A stretch of 10,491 nucleotides of DNA, taken from assembly GCA_023391955.1 (NCBI GenBank), contig JAEWAA010000074.1:1-10491 (forward strand), written 5' to 3'. Shown piece by piece: positions 1-4,775 of the stretch. A model generated the notes under the pieces. It saw only the letters and a program-made list of their open reading frames with translations. It did no database searches and had not been told where the DNA came from. Every line of letters starts with the position of its first letter. Position 1 is the first letter of the stretch. A program made the translations under genes and the position numbers. This DNA is from Bacillota bacterium. GTDB taxonomy: Bacteria > Bacillota > Bacilli > Paenibacillales > NBRC-103111.

Positions 1-3
1 GCC

Positions 4-456
4 CTAATCCACCACAATGTAGCCGATCATCGGGCCATTGTGGTTTTTGTCGGGATGGGTCAAGCAGATCAGCCGGTAAACCCCTTCCTTGGAAGCCTGG
101 AAGGTCACGGTGGTTTCCTTGCCTTTCTTCACTTCCCCCTTGATGCGGGTGCCTTCGATATAAAAGGGATGGCTGGCTCCGTTGACGCCGTACAGCACCA
201 GGTTGACGGCTTCGCCTTTTTCCACGAATACGGTGCCCGGGTCCCACCGGTAGGCCTCAATGACAGTGCCGTCCTCCAGGGTGGATTTGGCTTCCGCCGT
301 GACCATGTGAATGGTCCGGGGACCCTCCGGCTGGCCGTCAACCGGTTGGTCGCCGGAGCGGTGGAGCCGGTAGAAGAACAGCCCGCCCGCAAGGATAAAA
401 AGAGCCAGGGCACCGGCCCACAGATGGCGACGCTTCAGCATGATTACCTTTGACAT
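4..456 (-). CDS. Membrane-anchored cupredoxin-domain protein
   Basis: This 150-residue protein has a basic N-terminus and one hydrophobic segment (about residues 12-29) that should act as an uncleaved signal anchor, placing the rest outside the membrane. Residues about 70-150 form a single cupredoxin-like beta domain. Its end carries Cys131-x2-His134, His139 and Met143, and an upstream His96 (in SHPF) could be the remaining copper ligand, so a type-1-like copper site is likely. Similar domains occur in cytochrome c oxidase subunit II and nitrous oxide reductase relatives, but CuA would need two cysteines and only one is present. Electron transfer or copper handling is inferred, with no redox partner nearby. 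The ATG at 456 is chosen because GGGAG lies 10 nt upstream; an internal ATG at 441 is a possible alternative. The stop codon is at 4-6, so the gene is complete. Confidence 0.8.
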   Translation of the reverse strand: MSKVIMLKRRHLWAGALALFILAGGLFFYRLHRSGDQPVDGQPEGPRTIHMVTAEAKSTLEDGTVIEAYRWDPGTVFVEKGEAVNLVLYGVNGASHPFYIEGTRIKGEVKKGKETTVTFQASKEGVYRLICLTHPDKNHNGPMIGYIVVD

Positions 457-584
457 AGGGTTCACTCTCCCGTACAAGTATGGCTGTTAGGTGGATGCCC
501 CCTGCGCCGCGGGGCACGTCCTACGCTTAAAACTATGCAGACGCCAAGCGGGATAGTACGGGGCCCTGTCCGGTCTGGCAGCAA

Positions 585-613
585 TTGGGTACTAGCCGGT
601 TTTGTGATAGAAT
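585..613 (+). promoter_or_regulatory. Candidate sigma-A promoter for the DedA-NERD operon
   Basis: TTGGGT (585-590) and TAGAAT (608-613) are separated by 17 nt, and the -10 has an extended TGA directly upstream. The -10 matches consensus at 5 of 6 positions, while the -35 is weak. Transcription would start near 620, so the 58-nt palindrome at 638-695 would lie in the leader. Confidence 0.45.
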
Positions 614-637
614 AGGATAGATCATCACCAATGGAAT

Positions 638-695
638 CCCCCAAAAGTGAAGAGATGCTTCGAAGCGAATACGGAGTACTTTTGGGGGAGCCCCC
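638..695 (+). repeat. 58-nt palindromic repeat, copy 1
   Basis: The outer arms CCCCCAAAAGT (638-648) and ACTTTTGGGGG (678-688) are perfect 11-nt inverted repeats. A perfect inner palindrome GCTTCGAAGC (657-666) lies between them, and AGCCCCC follows (689-695). A second copy at 3151-3208 in the opposite orientation matches at 52 of 58 positions by eye. GGAAT stands directly on both sides (633-637 and 696-700), which could be a target duplication. No coding sequence is present. It resembles a REP- or MITE-like small mobile hairpin, but the family is not recognised. Confidence 0.85.
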
Positions 696-768
696 GGAAT
701 AATTACGTACAGCAAGACTTTAGAATGAAAACAAAATGTCCGTCAGGACCGGAAAAGGTAGGATGAAG

Positions 769-1869
769 ATGGGAGAGCTTGTGCACCGCATTCTGGAAGT
801 CATTACAGGTATGGGCTATTGGGGCATTTTGATCGGACTGGCCATTGAGGTGATTCCGAGCGAAATTGTTCTGGCCTATGCCGGATATCTGGCCTATCAG
901 GGCGAGATCAATATGGTGGAGGCCGTGGTTTTCGGCACCATCGGCTGTCTGCTCCAGCAGATTGTGCTGTATGCCATCGGGATCTACGGGGGACGGCCCT
1001 TCGTGGACAAATACGGCAAATACCTGCATATCAAACCGAAGCACATTGATTTGACCGAACGCTGGTTCAACAAGTACGGGGCGGGTGTGGTCTTTACCTC
1101 CCGGTTTATCCCCGTGGTCCGGCAGGCCATCTCTATCCCGGCGGGGATTGCCAGAATGAACCTGGCGAAGTTCCTGATTTATACCGGGCTGGCCTCTATT
1201 CCTTGGGCTGTTTTGTTTATTACACTGGGCAAAAAGCTGGGCGAAAATTGGGAAAGCATCGACGAGAAGGCAGGTCCCTACACCCAGCCTATTCTCTGGG
1301 GCGCCTTGGGCCTGACGGTCTTATATGTGCTGTATAAAGTCATTTTCCGCAAAAAAAATCCAGCCGCCGAAGCGGATACCGACTCCCCGAAAGGCGGAGA
1401 AACCATCGCCGGCCGGTTGAATGCCATTGGCAGCGGCTACCGGGTGCTGCATGGCAGATCCATCAGCACCACCAACGCATCCCGGGAGTTTGCCCATCTG
1501 GTGGTCGGCCCTAACGGGGTGTTCCATGTGGAGGAGAAGGACTGGGACGGTGCCGTTACCTTTACTGCCGGTGGGGTGGAGCGGGGTAATGGAGGACATA
1601 AGGAGGACCCTACGGCACAATTATACCGCCAAGAATTTGTGCTGAAGGAGCTTTTGCGGGACAATAGGATAGAGGCGGATGTGACGGGGGTGCTGTGCTT
1701 TAGTAACCCGGACTGTACCTTAAGTGGGAAAAGCCAGGCTTTTGCTGCCGTGAAGCCGGAGCAATTGGCGGATGCCATCCGGAGCCATCAGACCAAACGG
1801 GGGTTAACTCCCGAAGAGGTGGACAGAGTGGCCAGGCTGCTGGAGGAATCCGGCTCCCCCATACGGTAA
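769..1869 (+). CDS. DedA-family membrane protein fused to a C-terminal NERD domain
   Basis: This 366-residue two-part protein has a DedA (SNARE-associated) membrane domain at residues 1-195. It shows the family's conserved features: Glu27 and Glu32 in the IPSE region, the Arg112-x2-Pro115-x2-Arg118 block, and Gly126. The last hydrophobic helix is at about 174-193. DedA proteins act in membrane lipid flipping or homeostasis. A linker of about 15 residues leads to a NERD domain (about 211-325), a fold related to PD-(D/E)xK nucleases, with HLVVGPNGVF and Glu255-x-Lys257. The acidic residue usual in NERD (IDH) is Ala242 here (EFAH), so nuclease activity is doubtful. ATG 769 is chosen for AGG 6 nt upstream; ATG 763 and 736 are in frame but less well placed. 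It is the first gene of a three-gene run. The fusion's function is unknown. Confidence 0.85.
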   Translation: MGELVHRILEVITGMGYWGILIGLAIEVIPSEIVLAYAGYLAYQGEINMVEAVVFGTIGCLLQQIVLYAIGIYGGRPFVDKYGKYLHIKPKHIDLTERWFNKYGAGVVFTSRFIPVVRQAISIPAGIARMNLAKFLIYTGLASIPWAVLFITLGKKLGENWESIDEKAGPYTQPILWGALGLTVLYVLYKVIFRKKNPAAEADTDSPKGGETIAGRLNAIGSGYRVLHGRSISTTNASREFAHLVVGPNGVFHVEEKDWDGAVTFTAGGVERGNGGHKEDPTAQLYRQEFVLKELLRDNRIEADVTGVLCFSNPDCTLSGKSQAFAAVKPEQLADAIRSHQTKRGLTPEEVDRVARLLEESGSPIR

Positions 1870-1904
1870 AACCTCATTAACCCAACAGATCAGGAGGAGA
1901 TTCA

Positions 1905-2468
1905 ATGAGCAAAAATTTGTATTCCCTGCTGGGAGCAGGCTTGGAGCCGCAGCAATTTATCGAAGGAATGACGAAGAACCGGGAGAAGTTCCAGGAATGG
2001 ATGGACAGCTTCAGCTGGCAGGAGGAGGAGCGTGCTTATTTCGAATCCCTGCGCAACCGGGATGATCTGCGCTGCCTGATTCTGGCTGCCGAATGGTGCG
2101 GAGATGTGGTCCGTAATGTACCCGTGGTCCTGAAGGCTCTGGAGCCATCGGGCATTCCGGTGCGGATTCTCATTATGGAGGAGCATCCCGAGGTGATAGA
2201 CCAGTTTCTGACCATGGGCGTCAAAGCGATTCCCATTGTGATTTTTACCGACGCGGGCGGGTATGTCCTGGGACATTGGGGACCGCGGCCCAAGCATGTG
2301 CAGGAGGCCATGACCGCCTTCAAGCTGGCCAATCCGGACCGGGAGGCGGCGGATTACCAGGAGAAGCTTGGGGAAGCACGCCAGGAAATGGGACGCCGCT
2401 ACGGCGAAGGCACCGGGTATCACCGGATGATCGTGTCGGAGCTGCGTGAGCTGATTTCTTCCTTTTAA
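1905..2468 (+). CDS. Thioredoxin-fold protein with a single active-site cysteine
   Basis: This 187-residue, probably cytoplasmic protein has no signal peptide. It fits a thioredoxin-like family whose active site reads WCGD: here Glu63-Trp64-Cys65-Gly-Asp-Val68. The second cysteine of a classic CxxC is replaced by Val, and Cys57 in the preceding strand is the only other nearby thiol. The cis-proline expected opposite the active site is Pro110 in the AIP motif. With one thiol it may act as a monothiol reductase, a bacillithiol-linked thiol protein or a binding protein rather than a dithiol reductase; this is inference. The ribosome binding site AGGAGGAG (1892-1899) is strong, with 5 nt to ATG. 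The gene begins 35 nt after the DedA-NERD stop and 36 nt before the MBL start, so the three are probably co-transcribed. Confidence 0.8.
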   Translation: MSKNLYSLLGAGLEPQQFIEGMTKNREKFQEWMDSFSWQEEERAYFESLRNRDDLRCLILAAEWCGDVVRNVPVVLKALEPSGIPVRILIMEEHPEVIDQFLTMGVKAIPIVIFTDAGGYVLGHWGPRPKHVQEAMTAFKLANPDREAADYQEKLGEARQEMGRRYGEGTGYHRMIVSELRELISSF

Positions 2469-2491
2469 TTTGGAAACGATAGATTCGTATT

Positions 2492-2496
2492 GGAGG
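2492..2496 (+). promoter_or_regulatory. Ribosome binding site fixing a TTG start
   Basis: GGAGG lies 8 nt before TTG 2505 and overlaps the upstream in-frame TTG at 2490. It can therefore serve only the downstream codon. Confidence 0.8.
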
Positions 2497-2504
2497 CTGC
2501 CGCT

Positions 2505-3131
2505 TTGCTGAAGATTGAGACTATCCCCTTGGGGCCCTTGGGGACCAACGCCTATTTATTGACCAACACCGAAGCGGGACAAGCGGTGGTCATTGACCCG
2601 GGGACCAACCCCCAGCCGCTGCTCCGCCGTGTGCAGGACCTGGAGGTCACCGCCATTCTGCTGACCCACGCCCATTTTGACCATATCGGCGGGGTGGATG
2701 AGCTGCGGAAGCTGAAGGGCTGCCCGGTTTATCTGCATGATCTGGAGGCGGATTGGCTGACCACCCCCAAAAAGAACGGTTCCCTGATGTGGCCCGAGGT
2801 AGGCCCGCCTGTGGTTACCGATCCGGCGGAATATGCCCTGGACGACGGCCAGGTGCTGAAGCTGCTGGGTGAAACCTTTAAGGTCATCCATACTCCCGGA
2901 CACTCCCCGGGCAGCGTGAGCTTTTTGTGGGGGGATATCCTGTTTGCCGGAGATGCGCTATTTAAACTTTCGGTGGGCCGCACGGATCTGCCGGGAGGCC
3001 ATCACGAAACCTTGATGGATACCCTCAAGAACAAGCTGATGAAGCTGGATGACAGGGTGCAGGTTTATCCGGGCCATGGCCAACGGACCAACATCGGCTT
3101 TGAAAGAGCCAACAACCCGTATATCGAGTAA
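2505..3131 (+). CDS. MBL-fold metallo-hydrolase, glyoxalase II-like
   Basis: This 208-residue protein has the full metallo-beta-lactamase metal-binding set: His55-x-His57-x-Asp59-His60, His133 in TPGHSPGS, Asp150 in AGDALF and His191 in YPGHG. It lacks a signal peptide and is probably cytoplasmic. Length and motifs fit the short YqgX-like group often labelled hydroxyacylglutathione hydrolase. Firmicutes mostly use bacillithiol, so a thioester hydrolase acting on bacillithiol conjugates is possible, but the substrate cannot be read from sequence. The TTG start at 2505 gives the typical MLKIETIPLG N-terminus and has GGAGG 8 nt upstream. The longer frame from TTG 2490 adds five residues and overlaps that GGAGG. 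It is the last gene of the DedA-NERD/thioredoxin run; the second 58-nt palindrome begins 19 nt after its stop. Confidence 0.88.
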   Translation: MLKIETIPLGPLGTNAYLLTNTEAGQAVVIDPGTNPQPLLRRVQDLEVTAILLTHAHFDHIGGVDELRKLKGCPVYLHDLEADWLTTPKKNGSLMWPEVGPPVVTDPAEYALDDGQVLKLLGETFKVIHTPGHSPGSVSFLWGDILFAGDALFKLSVGRTDLPGGHHETLMDTLKNKLMKLDDRVQVYPGHGQRTNIGFERANNPYIE

Positions 3132-3150
3132 AGGTTTCATATTTTGTTGC

Positions 3151-3208
3151 GGGGGCTCCCCCAAAAGTAATCGGAATAGGCTTCGAAGCATCTCGTCACT
3201 TTTGGGGG
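3151..3208 (-). repeat. 58-nt palindromic repeat, copy 2 (inverted relative to copy 1)
   Basis: Read on the minus strand this matches copy 1 (638-695) at 52 of 58 positions. Both 11-nt arms, the inner palindrome GCTTCGAAGC (3180-3189) and the AGCCCCC tail are conserved; five of the six differences lie between the inner palindrome and the second arm. It begins 19 nt after the MBL stop codon. The outer flanks ATTTTGTT (3141-3148) and AACAAAAT (3209-3216) are also inverted repeats, so as RNA the hairpin is longer and might help end or protect the operon transcript. No direct repeat flanks this copy. Confidence 0.85.
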
Positions 3209-3270
3209 AACAAAATGGTCGGACATAGAGGGCAGGAAGTCCACACGGGGTGGCGCCTATTTTGCCGGGA

Positions 3271-3350
3271 ATGGGTGAATACCGTGTTTTCCAGTGATCT
3301 CCACCCATAGACTGTTGGTGTATCCCAACAACCTAAGGAGGTTCACCCAT
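3271..3350 (+). promoter_or_regulatory. Structured leader upstream of the YjcZ-like gene
   Basis: ATGGGTG (3271-3277) can pair perfectly with CACCCAT at 3302-3308 or with a second CACCCAT at 3344-3350, which abuts the start codon. Between them is a small hairpin, TGTTGG (3313-3318) with CCAACA (3325-3330), ending just before the ribosome binding site AAGGAGG (3335-3341). Pairing with the downstream copy could hide the start region. CATAGACT (3306-3313) resembles a sporulation sigma-E/K -10 element, but no good -35 partner is visible. The switch is inference from base pairing only. Confidence 0.35.
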
Positions 3351-3608
3351 ATGAATTGTGGAAATGTCAACAATATGCCACCCGTGGTTTCTCCTGCTTC
3401 CGTCAACGCCATGCCCAACATGATGCCTAATGTAATGCCTAATGCAATGCCCAATGCAATGCCGAACGTAACGGTTACGGAGAACATCTACATGTTCCCC
3501 TATGCCAAACCGAAGCCTCCGGTTTATTCCGATGCGGCCCTCATTCTGGTGCTGTTCATTCTTCTGGTTATCATCAGCCGTGGAGTCGGATTTATCGGCA
3601 AGTGTTAA
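3351..3608 (+). CDS. YjcZ-like small hydrophobic protein with MPNx repeats
   Basis: This 85-residue protein has a polar N-terminal half rich in Met, Pro and Asn, including five tetrapeptides of the form xMPN (about residues 20-40). One C-terminal hydrophobic segment (about 62-77, core ALILVLFILLVII) leads to an end containing Cys. That hydrophobic core strongly resembles the very short YjcZ-family spore proteins of Bacillus, which normally have a Gly/Tyr-rich rather than Met/Pro/Asn-rich front. A spore-associated membrane protein is therefore likely but not proven. ATG 3351 has the very strong AAGGAGG 9 nt upstream; the longer frame from 3294 has none. A rho-independent terminator follows 16 nt after the stop, so it appears to be expressed alone. 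Confidence 0.7.
   Translation: MNCGNVNNMPPVVSPASVNAMPNMMPNVMPNAMPNAMPNVTVTENIYMFPYAKPKPPVYSDAALILVLFILLVIISRGVGFIGKC
3411..3470 (+). repeat. Five tandem 12-nt repeats encoding MPNx units
   Basis: Five in-frame 12-nt units of the type ATGCCNAAYRYR run without interruption (3411-3422, 3423-3434, 3435-3446, 3447-3458, 3459-3470). They differ mainly at synonymous positions and in the fourth residue. Units could be gained or lost by slippage without shifting the frame. Confidence 0.85.
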
Positions 3609-3624
3609 TACTCGCACGTCAAGA

Positions 3625-3657
3625 AGCCGCTCTTCCCAAAAGGAAGGGCGGCTCTTT
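3625..3657 (+). terminator. Rho-independent terminator between convergent genes
   Basis: AGCCGCTCTTCC (3625-3636) pairs with GGAAGGGCGGCT (3642-3653) across a 5-nt loop, with one T-G wobble, followed by CTTT. It ends the YjcZ-like transcript. It may also serve the convergent AbrB-like gene, though the T-run on that strand is weaker. Confidence 0.75.
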
Positions 3658-3667
3658 ATATGTTGGG

Positions 3668-4117
3668 TTAGCTGTTGTTCAGCTTGCGCAGCAATTGGCT
3701 TACATATCCCTGGGATATCCCCAGCATCTCCGCCAGCTCCTGCTGCCGCAGATTAGGCTTTTCTTTGAGGATATCCTCCACCTGCTTGAGCTTATCCGAC
3801 TTGGAGCGGCGTCTGTCTTCCTGAACCGGAGGAGCCTGCACAGCCGGCCCTTGCTCCCGGTTATGTCTCAGCACCTCCTTAATGCAGGATCTGCAGATCA
3901 GCTGGTTGCGGAAGTGCACCAGGTCATGGGAATCCATACAAAACAGGCAGCAGTTGGACTTGTACCTCCGGACAATAATGGTGTTCTCATCCACGAAGAA
4001 TTCGATGGGATCCTCCAGCCGGATGCCCAACAGGTCCCTGGTTTCCTTGGGGATGACGATTCTGCCCAGACTATCCAGCTCGCGTACGATTCCGAACGTT
4101 TTATAATTGCCGTCCAT
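3668..4117 (-). CDS. AbrB/SpoVT-type regulator with zinc knuckle and C-terminal helix-turn-helix
   Basis: This 149-residue predicted DNA-binding protein has three parts. Residues 5-53 match the AbrB N-terminal swapped-hairpin DNA-binding domain, including GIVRELDSLGRIVIPKE, very close to the start of B. subtilis AbrB. Residues 56-80 hold Cys57-x2-Cys60 and Cys75-x2-Cys78, a probable zinc knuckle. After a Pro/Gln-rich linker, residues about 108-147 form a helix-turn-helix (QELAEMLGISQGYVSQLLRKL). AbrB itself lacks this last part. AbrB-type proteins control the transition into stationary phase and sporulation, which fits the neighbouring sda and YjcZ-like genes; targets here are unknown. ATG 4117 has GGAGG 8 nt upstream; the longer frame from TTG 4132 would overlap that site. 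The gene converges on the YjcZ-like gene across a shared terminator. Confidence 0.85.
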   Translation of the reverse strand: MDGNYKTFGIVRELDSLGRIVIPKETRDLLGIRLEDPIEFFVDENTIIVRRYKSNCCLFCMDSHDLVHFRNQLICRSCIKEVLRHNREQGPAVQAPPVQEDRRRSKSDKLKQVEDILKEKPNLRQQELAEMLGISQGYVSQLLRKLNNS

Positions 4118-4159
4118 GTAAAAAACCTCCAATTTTATCCTGTTTCAACCGATCCGCTT

Positions 4160-4191
4160 GCGTCCGCGGCACGCAGGGCTGCAGAGGACGC
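4160..4191 (-). promoter_or_regulatory. Possible hairpin in the AbrB-like gene leader
   Basis: On the minus strand GCGTCC (4191-4186) can pair with GGACGC (4165-4160) around a 20-nt loop. It would lie in the leader if transcription starts near 4199. A single 6-bp stem is weak evidence for function. Confidence 0.25.
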
Positions 4192-4205
4192 TTCGTTTCA
4201 GTGCA

Positions 4206-4234
4206 ATTATAACTTGCAATACCTTGTAATTAAA
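4206..4234 (-). promoter_or_regulatory. Candidate promoter for the AbrB-like gene
   Basis: On the minus strand TTTAAT (4234-4229) and a perfect TATAAT (4211-4206) are separated by 17 nt. The -35 is poor, the -10 ideal. The leader would be roughly 80 nt. Confidence 0.4.
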
Positions 4235-4242
4235 CCCGACAT

Positions 4243-4392
4243 TCATGCATCCGGTGTATGTAAATCATGCAGCTGCCCATGGTCAAAAAATCCCTCTATC
4301 TGCATCCTCATAAAGCCTGTTACCACCTGGGGCAACAGGAAACCGTCACCGGAGGGTCGATCTCTTTTAGGAAAAGGGAAGTGAATGGGCAA
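4243..4392 (-). CDS. Possible 49-residue small ORF, unrecognised
   Basis: An open frame runs from TTG 4392 to TGA 4243. It has a balanced, protein-like composition, including SGDGFLLPQ and QIEGFFDHGQLHD, and no low-complexity tract. It may be shorter, starting at ATG 4311 or 4305. There is no convincing ribosome binding site for any of these starts and no recognised family, so it may be chance or the remnant of a gene. It lies upstream of the AbrB-like gene on the same strand, and the candidate AbrB-like promoter lies just beyond its stop. Confidence 0.2.
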   Translation of the reverse strand: MPIHFPFPKRDRPSGDGFLLPQVVTGFMRMQIEGFFDHGQLHDLHTPDA

Positions 4393-4413
4393 TCATCGAT
4401 ATCTTGACTAGAT

Positions 4414-4442
4414 TTTACCAAACCTAAGAGAGATTGTATATG
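4414..4442 (+). promoter_or_regulatory. Candidate promoter for the sda locus
   Basis: TTTACC (4414-4419) and TATATG (4437-4442) are separated by 17 nt; each matches consensus at 4 of 6 positions. The better -35-like TTGACT at 4404-4409 has no -10 at the right distance. Confidence 0.3.
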
Positions 4443-4445
4443 GAT

Positions 4446-4506
4446 AAGTGCTTTTTTTATACTTTTATTCTCGTTTTTTTTGCGCGAGGTTGCAAGCACT
4501 TTTGCA
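4446..4506 (+). promoter_or_regulatory. Overlapping hairpins in the sda leader
   Basis: AAGTGCTT (4446-4453) pairs perfectly with AAGCACTT (4494-4501), with CTCG (4470-4473) and CGAG (4485-4488) forming an inner stem. TGCAA (4491-4495) can instead pair with TTGCA (4502-4506). The two folds share bases and exclude each other, as in an attenuator or leader switch. T-runs inside the first stem make it unlike a standard terminator. Confidence 0.3.
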
Positions 4507-4556
4507 TGGGTGCGAACGTGAAATGTGCTGAACATTTGACCGGGGTCATGTACAAT

Positions 4557-4775
4557 ATGAGTATATATTTGGAAATAAAGGACGTGTCTGGGTTGGAAGA
4601 ACTGACTTTTGATGAGCTTTTTTCCCAATTGTTTATCGACGCTGTGAAAGAAGAAATGGAACAGGTAGAACTTCCGGAGGCTTTTGCGATCCAATCTTCC
4701 TGGGAAACAGTGGCGCGTCACCTGGAGCATGTTCATCAGAGGAGGGAAAAAAACAATGGAATTGCTGAGCAATGA
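4557..4775 (+). CDS. Small acidic protein overlapping sda, unrecognised
   Basis: A 72-residue frame from ATG 4557 (75 residues from ATG 4548) encodes an acidic, mostly helical protein with stretches such as GLEELTFDELFSQL and a basic, polar tail. I recognise no family. Its last 20 nt overlap the start of sda in another frame, and the sda ribosome binding site lies inside it, so the two may be translationally coupled. The frame stays open further upstream to 4434, but that part is T-rich and Cys/Phe-rich and looks non-coding. The ribosome binding site is weak (GGGG 11 nt before ATG 4557), which is the main doubt. It might work with Sda or simply set its level. Confidence 0.45.
   Translation: MSIYLEIKDVSGLEELTFDELFSQLFIDAVKEEMEQVELPEAFAIQSSWETVARHLEHVHQRREKNNGIAEQ

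Larger units (their letters stand above)
457..768. other. Intergenic region between cupredoxin and DedA-NERD genes
   Basis: This 312-nt divergent intergenic region has no convincing gene. It holds an imperfect hairpin at about 488-523 with arms TGCCCC (496-501) and GGGGCA (511-516), which would lie in the 5' leader of the minus-strand cupredoxin gene. It also holds a candidate plus-strand promoter at 585-613 and the first 58-nt palindromic repeat at 638-695. Two short minus-strand open frames here resemble no known protein, lack a ribosome binding site and run through these elements, so they are not called. No clear minus-strand promoter for the cupredoxin gene was found. Confidence 0.6.
4118..4556. 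other. Gene-poor region between the AbrB-like gene and the sda locus
   Basis: About 440 nt without a firm gene. From left to right it holds the AbrB-like leader and its candidate promoter, a possible 49-residue minus-strand ORF, a candidate plus-strand promoter (4414-4442), and a T-rich stretch with two overlapping hairpins (4446-4506) before the sda locus. No DnaA box (TTATCCACA-like) was noticed, although B. subtilis sda is controlled by such boxes. Confidence 0.5.

Noticed and set aside
462..715. Two 60-residue minus-strand frames upstream of the cupredoxin gene
   Set aside because: They have no ribosome binding site and read through the 58-nt palindrome or the GC-rich hairpin.
3257..3487. 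Minus-strand frame with a Gly/Ile/Leu repeat opposite the YjcZ-like gene
   Set aside because: The apparent repeat is only the reverse reading of the MPNx-coding 12-nt units; the plus strand has the strong ribosome binding site.
3602..4384. 260-residue open frame on the plus strand
   Set aside because: It lies opposite the AbrB-like gene, starts before a terminator, has no ribosome binding site and resembles no protein; it is a shadow of the minus-strand gene.
4320..4390. Possible riboswitch (paired CTGTT/AACAG and GGAGGG-rich segment)
   Set aside because: I tried to match it to cyclic-di-GMP and cyclic-di-AMP aptamers and found no conserved core; the stem is short.
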